Positions 26,601 through 35,600 of a DNA stretch of 64,000 bases are shown piece by piece (positions within the stretch are counted from its first letter, which is position 1; each line of letters begins with the position of its first letter). The position numbers and the translations under genes are program-made. Source of the DNA: Aphrophora alni (lineage: Eukaryota > Arthropoda > Insecta > Hemiptera > Aphrophoridae); the NCBI GenBank assembly GCA_963513935.1, contig OY740769.1, positions 106,929,762 to 106,993,761 on the forward strand. Direction: 5' to 3'. Below the pieces are notes generated by a model. The model saw only the letters and a list, made by a program, of their open reading frames with translations. It had not been told where the DNA came from and did not search any database.

Positions 26601-29600
26601 GATGCCGGATTTTTGCTATTGTACTCTGTTATTGCAAGAGGCTTGAAAATGACATTTCCCCTTTGATCCCGCTTTCCAGTTTGAACCATGCCGACTTGAT
26701 GTTTACGTGCAGTTACTCAACGCGTTTCCCATCACTGAGTCGTGTTACCAACATCACAGACCAAAATTATCCTAGGAAATCACTCAAAAGTGCGGTCGGC
26801 CAATCGGCCGACACGTGTAATAGTGTGGAAAAATTAAAGTTTGTTTGTAGGTTTGAAATACGCGGTAAAGTACATGGGGGAAGCTGTTTAAATAACATTT
26901 TGGATTCGGTAAATTCATTTATAAGAGAAAAATAGATTTTCAGAACAACAAAATAAGTAATGATGTTAAATTTTAATATAATTTGTTTAATAAATAGTGT
27001 TTGTAAATTTGTGTAAGAATAGGGAGTGTGTTGAACTTTTGGAACAGTTAACCGGGGGAAGTCTGGCGGAAGTAACATATCTCGTGGCATTACGACAGTC
27101 TGAGTTTGGGATCTGAGGAGGCCAGACCTATGAAAGTTCATATAAAAGACGTTTTGTTAAAAATGTGATATATTTAATTTACAGTCTTAGTCTGGGATCT
27201 GAGGTAGTCAGACCTATGAAAGTTTGTATAAAAAACATTTTGTTAAAAATGTGATTTTTTAATTTGAAGTCTAAGTCCAGAGTCTGGAGAGACAAGATGT
27301 GAATAAGAGTCTTAGTTCAGAGTGATGAGACGTTTTTGATACAAAGTAATTTTTATAAAATGGAACTGAAAAATGTTAAAGTGTATTAAGAGAACAGTTT
27401 TAACTTAACTTTGAACGTTGAGATGTATTAATTTTGTGTGACGAACAGTATTGGTTTTGTTAAACCGGACAAAGGGTTCAATGAATAACGTGTCACACGT
27501 AAGGACAATAAATGATCATTTGTATCATGTTCAGATACGGTAGGAAGATAAACAATCGTGAAACGTTTAATGAACTGTAAAATTGATAAACATTTTGATC
27601 GCGGACATAAACTGTGAACAATTAACAAATCTGAGTGCGAGTAACGTGATGAAGACAGCCGACCATCAGATGTATTACTTGGAGGAAGATCGTCAACAAA
27701 GACTGGTAACCAGCGTTATATAACACTGAAAATAAAATCTCATGTATCTATGTAAAATTTTTATGTCTAATGTTTTTGTTCTTAAAAGATTTAATATTCT
27801 AATGTGTCATTTATGTTTTTGAGAAATAACAAAGTTAATAAAGTAAATTCAATACTAAAAGACAGACAATCATAATCTGTTTTGATTTAATAAACTATTT
27901 AACAGTTGCAACTTAAAGATAAATTCATGATTTAAAAAATAGACCTTCTTCAAAGGTAACAATAATATTTTTTAACTAGGATATATATTGAATATATATG
28001 TATAATTTAAATAATTTCATGTTTAATAAATGTTTGTTAAATTTCAGCTACAAGTGTTTTCATTTCTAGAAACCAAAATCACTGTGAGTACACTTTTAAA
28101 AGAGCTTACGACCCCTGAGATAATAAATTCATTAAATTCATTTTTTGTATGTTAAATAATGACGAAAGTCTGGCGCCCATAATTATAAAATAACCACTCA
28201 TAAATTCACTTTTCTTTAAGTAATGTAAAAAAATAAAAACTCTTCAAGTTCGCTTCCATTTTTAATTATTACACACGTCAAATTCCAATCAAAATATGGT
28301 ATTCAAATGACATGCTAGACTGATCGGCCAATCATTTTTATGAAAGTTTTGTAAAACAATTTCTCAAAAAATCAGTTCTCCATATAACCATAAAACCACA
28401 TATATACAGGTTATGTCATTAAAATTGTTTATTTAAGTTGGCACTAAATATGATAAAAGTGGCACAACTGGCTTGGCACTTAACGTGTTAATAGCCCATT
28501 GTGAAAGGGTGCAAAGGAAAATATGTGAAATATGGAAGCTCAATGGATTTTACACGAAGACAATGCATTGTCTGTCGAAAAGTTTTTACGGAGTACATAA
28601 TCCCTGTGTTGGATAATTTACTGTAGTTACTTGACCTAGCCCATGTGAATTATTTTTGTTTCAAGACCAAGTCTGAATAAAAAGGAACTTGTTTTGAGTA
28701 CATAGATACAATGAAAGCAAAAATGACAGAGTTTATAAAAAAACTATCAGAAGATGACCTATACCAATACTTCTAACAATAGAAGATTCACTTGAAGCAA
28801 TGTAAGGATCAAGGAAGGGAGATCATTGAAAGTGTAATAGTGTGAAAAGTCAGATCTTAATATTGACTCATTTAAAAGACGCGGTTAATCCATAGAGATA
28901 AAAGATTCAAATAATAATTTTAAACAAGTAAACTCATTTATAAAGAAAAAATAGATTTTCAAGGCTAAAAACAAATAAAAATGTTTAGTATTAGTACAAT
29001 ACAAACATTTGCGAGTGTTTAATTTCTTTATATGTGAATTTTGATTTTATGTGAAGATGTATATAAAATAACTATGGCAGTGAATATGTAACCGGAAGGA
29101 ACGCTTTCGGAAGTGAGATTTGCCTCATGGCAACAAGTTAGTTGGAGTCCACCGCTTGAATGGACAAGTTGTGTTTTGAAAAAGTCTTAAGAAGGAGCTT
29201 GGAGAGTAATGATGTATTTTGTCGAGTTGAGTAAGAAATTCAGAGACTTTAGTGGAAAGAACGGACATAGTGTGATGTAATAATTTGATGTGTAGAAAAA
29301 TAGAAAATGTGAAGAGTTTAATCGTTGGTCGATTAAGGGTGAGAGTGCGTTAAAACTCTGTTTGAACAGTTAAATTGGTTAGACGTGTTCACGCGAATAG
29401 ACAATAGACAATTAGCGTGTGTTATAGCAATTCGGTCGGCAAATGAACAGTTACAAATTGTAGAATGGACTAATGTGTAAACAGATTTTCTTTTTATAAA
29501 CATTCGTGAGGTGCAAATACAATTTCGCCACGGACACAATGACGGCATTTTTAGGACGCTGCAGGAACACCATTGAATTATGTACAATATGACTATGGTC

Positions 29601-32600
29601 TGGTAACTAGTGTTAAATAACACATTATATTTACTCTGTTATTGTATAGAAATTTACAATGTTTAATATTTTAATTTTTATTATATAAATTTGATATATA
29701 AAGGATAGCAATTTCTTTTTATGTAAAGGAATAATAAATGTCTGATGACATATTTATCCTTATTAAAGGAACGTAAAATTCATATAAAAAAAAAAATAAA
29801 TAAAAAGCAGATGTTTTCAATTTGTTTTTATTCATAAGATCAATTTTGGTTGCAACTTAGAGTCAATTTTAAATTCAAAGAATAAAAGATCAGTTCTCCT
29901 TCTGAGAAGATAAAAAGTAATTTAACTAAGATGATAGCTATAGTTGTTTTCATGATATATGTCTCTATAACAAATGCTAATGTATAAAAACTTACTTGTC
30001 TTTAATAAATTTATGTCAAATTTCAGCTTCAAAGTGTTCTCATTTGAATACCAAATATCACTGTGAAGTACACCGTAAAAAGAGCCTGCGACCCTAGAGA
30101 TTTTTTTGTTAATAACGAAAATTAACTTCTTTTCCTTTTTCAAAATTGATGTTAACACATCTGGCGCCCTTAAGTCGAGCAAATTAATAAATTAATAAAT
30201 TATAATTAATAAATAATTAACTATCAACACATTTATAAATTACCACAAAAGGAATAACATTTCCATTTTAATTTGTTGGATGAAAATGTAAAAATATCAA
30301 TTTGGTTATTTTATAGCCATAACTGGAAATAATGGAGCATGTATGTTGCTTGTCATGTAATTGTTATTAATGAGTTGTTTCTCCTATCTCCTGATTTTCA
30401 CTGTCAATCTTAGTAGGTTACCAATAGCCAGTGGTTTGTCCATAAAGTAATAAATTCAATGAACATGTCTAAAATAGCCAATTACAATTCATTGATATAG
30501 CTAAGTAGTTACTTCTCTTATGTAGTAATTTTGGAGACATGTGTTTTGGAGCTACCATCAGTAGACAAACAACTTAGCCACATCAAATCTATTCCAATTA
30601 ACTATTTTGGATTCGTTCCTCTGGTGTACTACCATTTTGGGGAAACCACTTTCTATTTTGAAGATCTGTATAAACATTGTAAGTATTGATCAAGGGTAGG
30701 AATATACAATATTATTATTTTTGTAATAAAGGTATTGTATATTTAAAATTTACTACAGTAGACTCTCATAAATCCGAACTATTGTGGCGGACGGCCGGTC
30801 TGGATTCAGAAAATCCGGAATTCCTGGAGTCGGAGATAAGTCGGCCGCGGGGACGATACGAGCGGTGATAAGCCGCACATGCAATCGCTACCGGCCTGTG
30901 CCGATACCCAATGACACTTGTTACACTCTGACACATTAACTAATGGTACTGTTACTGTAATGTACATAATACAGTACTGGACTGCAATTAAGTAAAACAG
31001 AGGGTAGGGCGTGTCAATGCCCTACCCCTCCTCAGCCTCGCGGAAACTTCCACTGCCCGTGGTGGTGAATGAGTTTCACTGTCCAGGATTTTATTACCGT
31101 TTTGCGGTCAGAGAGTTAAATTTTATAAACTTTTTGCTAAGAAAATAAATTTAGTCATTATATTTATAAAAATTAAATAAATTATTGGTTTACAATTTAA
31201 TTTTAAGGGAAAATAAGTCCAGTAAATGAAGCAAAAGGAGATAACTCAAAAATGTGAATCCGTTAATTATTAGACACTCGAAAATTATTTTCTAAGGATT
31301 TGTTATGGATTATCAGTTCAGTAAAAAAAATATTGAAATGAAATAATAAAAATTAAAGTTATAATTTATTTGTAAAATCAGTGAAAACAGTTAATTTACT
31401 CCAGTCTTTTTTGCTGTGCCTGAAACATATGTTGCAGTCCTCATAGGGTTAAGACAGTTCAATCCTTCTATTGATTTGAGTTACAAGTTATGTTTAGACA
31501 CAAAAACATCTCAGTCTTCTGTGAAAGACTCACCACTATACTATTGTTTCAGCATTGAAAAGTGTAGTTTATTTAGTCAAGCAATGTGTTGTATGCTCTT
31601 GCTCAAAATGTACAGATTTATGACGTGGAAAAAAAGAGAAACAAACTGATTTGGCAATTGAGGCAGTTTTATTTATGTATAAAATATGTAACAAATTAAG
31701 ACTTTCTATAGAAGACTTTGTAGGTTTTTCCCTAGTAGATTTATCTGCTGAAATTACAGCAGGACAAATTTTGTAAACTTGTAAAGCCTCAACTGTTGAT
31801 GTGAAAGATTGGTTGGTTAAGGCTATGGAGCCTTGACCATGAGCAGGTGTAATCCTGAAGTGTAAACAAGAATTCTTGAGCAATACCCAAACGTGATGAA
31901 TGTATGTTGTCACCACATAAATTTAGTTCTTCTGAATCACTTAATAATGTGTATTTACTTTATAAGAGTATTGACATTTTAAATAACATTATGCAGTTCT
32001 TTAGACACAGTGCTCAAGACGTACCCTTTTAAAAAAGAATATTCAAAGTTTGAATCAAAATTTAAAAAAAATTAGGGCTGCTTGGTATCATTGAATCTAG
32101 GTGTAGTGAACTCCAGGTATCAATCAGTGTTTTTTGTAGAGCTTCTTTCTACAGTAGTTCCAACGTTTAAAGATATGAACCGTTGATTTCAAATAATGCT
32201 TCTATTCTTCTAGCTGCCATAGAGAATGGAAGTTTCATAGTGTAATTGTTAGTTTGTACCTGTTACATCTCACGTTACCCTTTTTTGCATACCTCCAAAA
32301 ACTTCTGCATGAACTAACAGCCTCATTTAATTTGAGTGAAGACATTCTTCAGAAATTGGGAGATCTTCAGATCAGCGACAAAGATGAAGAATGACTTTCA
32401 CAAGGATTTTCGATAAATCAGAAGATCAATCATTATACTATTAGAACATACATGGGTTTTATATCTGGTTTAGTGATAAAAGAGACTTTTTACTGTCATT
32501 GAGAAACTTTTTCCTAAATACTGTCTACCAAGTCATGTTGAAATGATCGAAAAATCCGCATATACTACAAAAATATGGTTCCTGAAACTGTGTTTGAAGC

Positions 32601-35600
32601 AGAATATTTTTTTGATGTCAGAAATGGAGTTTAACAAAGAGGATAGGGTTTACCTTTGAAAATAATGCAAGTTTTAGATGCATGTGACAAGAATTTTTAT
32701 ACAAACATTCAATATTTACTGTACATCTTAACATCTTTACTAGATTCTAGATGTGGAGTAGAGAGACTTTTGTCAGCTCTCAAATAAATAATACAATAAC
32801 TTCGAAACAGAATGAAAAATGAAAGTCTAACCAACTTGGTTCTCATAGCGATTAATTAGGGCAGCCGATGAATTGATTGTAATGGCAGGAAAATAAAATT
32901 GAACATACAATTAATTTTTTTTCAATGATGAACATTCATGCCTTAATTAAGTTACGCATTTCTTTGATGATATGTTGTGCCTTATTTATTAATACAATTA
33001 ATTTTTTGATCAAAAAGCATAAATATACTTTTTTAAATATTTTATTTATTTGTCTATAATCATTGATTATACAAGGTATGTGTATGTTCATATGGTTTAT
33101 ATAATGGGAGGGATTCATTCTACGAACCCCCCCCCCCTAACAAAAATCCTAGCTATATACTTCCTTAGATGTACATCTATACAACCTATAATTTTTCTCT
33201 ATTATTGTGCACTCACTTCAAATTAGTTTTATTATTATTATTTGTAAATAGTTGGTTGAAATCAGTGATAACTCTAAAAACAAAATGATGTCATTATGAT
33301 CTCACCAGACTGACTACTCTCAAAATTAAGTGATCGTAATATAATATTTTCTAAATAGTAATTTATACTTAACAATTTCATTCTGTAATTAGAAGTAGTG
33401 TAGCTTACTCGAAGGACGTAACAATATTTAAATAGTTATAGTAATTTTAATTATAAAACATGTCTTTTTTCCAGAGGGTCCATTTTGTTTCTGTATGAAT
33501 GCAAACAACAACACATATTCCTGTTTGCGAACTATCAATGCTACACACAATTTTTTGTATTGTGAATTTGTCACTGGATTAATAACTTTTTATAATCTTC
33601 GAATAGGTGAGTAAAAAAAAAATGTATGGGAACAAAAAATATTATTTTATATGGGTATTAATTGTTGAGTAATTTCCAAGGATGGTTGATTCAAAAACTA
33701 GTAGAGATGTGCTGGACTAGATTTCATACTATTATTTTATTTTATTTTTTCATATTAAAAATGTATCTGTTTAAGAATATATTAATCATAGATGAATAAT
33801 CATGTTACAACCTTCCATGATTATAACAAATATTAAATTATGTTTAAGTGCTTGAACAATATGAGATGAATTTTCATCTTTAAATTGAGTTATAATTTTT
33901 TTAGTCCATTGTAAATACATTATAAGTATACATAAACAAGCATAATAATAGAGCGACAATTTAAAACACATATTCAACAAGAAGTAAAAAATACACATAC
34001 ATACTGTATATAAATATTTAAGAGAGTTAAATTATCTTGATTTTTTTTTGTATTGTTGATATTTACAAAATTTACATATAATATTTGTTGTAATACTTGT
34101 CTACCAACAAGCTCTTAAACCAATATCTATTCAATTATTATTTTCTTTTTAAATTTAATATACTGTAATTAAGTGATATTATGATTGTTATCAGATCCTT
34201 TTGAGCAGTGGAACCGTGTTCATTCCTTAACAGGAGAGGAGAAATCTTATCTTCATGATACACTTGAACAGTTGAAGGGTTGTCGAGGAGTACGACAATG
34301 TACAGTGGGGCAACCACCCCCTATCATCACTCCTGCTCATACATCATCAAAGAAAAGAAAGCCCTCTATCCTACCATTAGGTAATATGATCTCTATCCTG
34401 AATATTTGATTTTTCATCAGATAATATCCTCTATGGCCTTCGCTGATGTATAGTTTATAAGTAGATATATGATATGTATATAAAAACAGTATTTTACACA
34501 CATGGTTATATTTTATATAGTAATCTACTCAACCAAATTTTTGTTTATTAAAAGACCTTATTATCTTTTGATATTTCATAAAAAATATTCTGTTGAATAT
34601 CTGAATGTTCTATTGTGTTCTTTTAAGTTCAAATTTTACTGTGATTTTTTCAATTCAAAAATATCTCTTAAAGTTTCTGAGTAATTAATTCGTGAAAACA
34701 GCCAATTTTTAAACTTTGAAAAATGGTAAAGTACCCCCCCCCCTTTTAGGCCAAAAAGTGAGTTTTTGAATTTTGAATGTTTCTATAGCTTAATAGAAGC
34801 AGAATTAAATTTGGAGTCGAGGAGTGCTATTAAAATTTCAAAATTTTAAATATTTTCCCACTTTTATCTAATTTTTAGTAAAAATTTCAACATTTACCAA
34901 TACTAATGATATGCACATCAAAAGATGCAGAATTGAAAAGAGAATAAACCCTGAAAACATCACTTTGAAATCTCTAAGTGTTTACGAGAAAATTGCAGTT
35001 TAAAGTTTTTTCAAAATTTTTTTAAACCAATGATATGGGTATCAAAAGATGTAGAATTGAAAAGAGAGTAAACCCTGAAAAAATCACTTTAAAATCTAAA
35101 ATGTTTTAAGAGTTATTGCAATTTATATATCAATAAAAATACCAGATTTTAACATTTTACGTTCGGCACTTGCAATACCTTTTTAAAATGCCTGTAGCTC
35201 CCTAACTGTACATTGTAATGATATGAACTTTTACACAAGGAAAGAAGAAAGTTCAAATTTTACTGTGGGTTTTTCAATTCGAAAATATCTCTTATAGTTT
35301 CTGAGTAATTAATTCGTGAAAACAGCCAATTTTCAAACTTTGCAAAATGGTAAGGTACCCCCCTTGCAACTTTTTTAGAACCTAAATTAGTAAAGAAATA
35401 ATAAATTAATTATAAAATAATAAAAATACTATAATAATTATAATTATCATTATTATAATAATAAAATTAATAATAAAAATTATAAATTAAAAATAATAAA
35501 TTTTGTTTTTAAATTTTCATTATTTTCCAATTCCTATATAAATTGCACAAATAAGGTAGACAACAATTTTATCAATAGTTACAAAAGTAAGATAGTGTGA

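Noticed and set aside
26552..26935. 127-codon + strand frame
   Set aside because: It is antisense to the piggyBac C-terminal motifs on the - strand and runs into the LTR-like block; a shadow frame.
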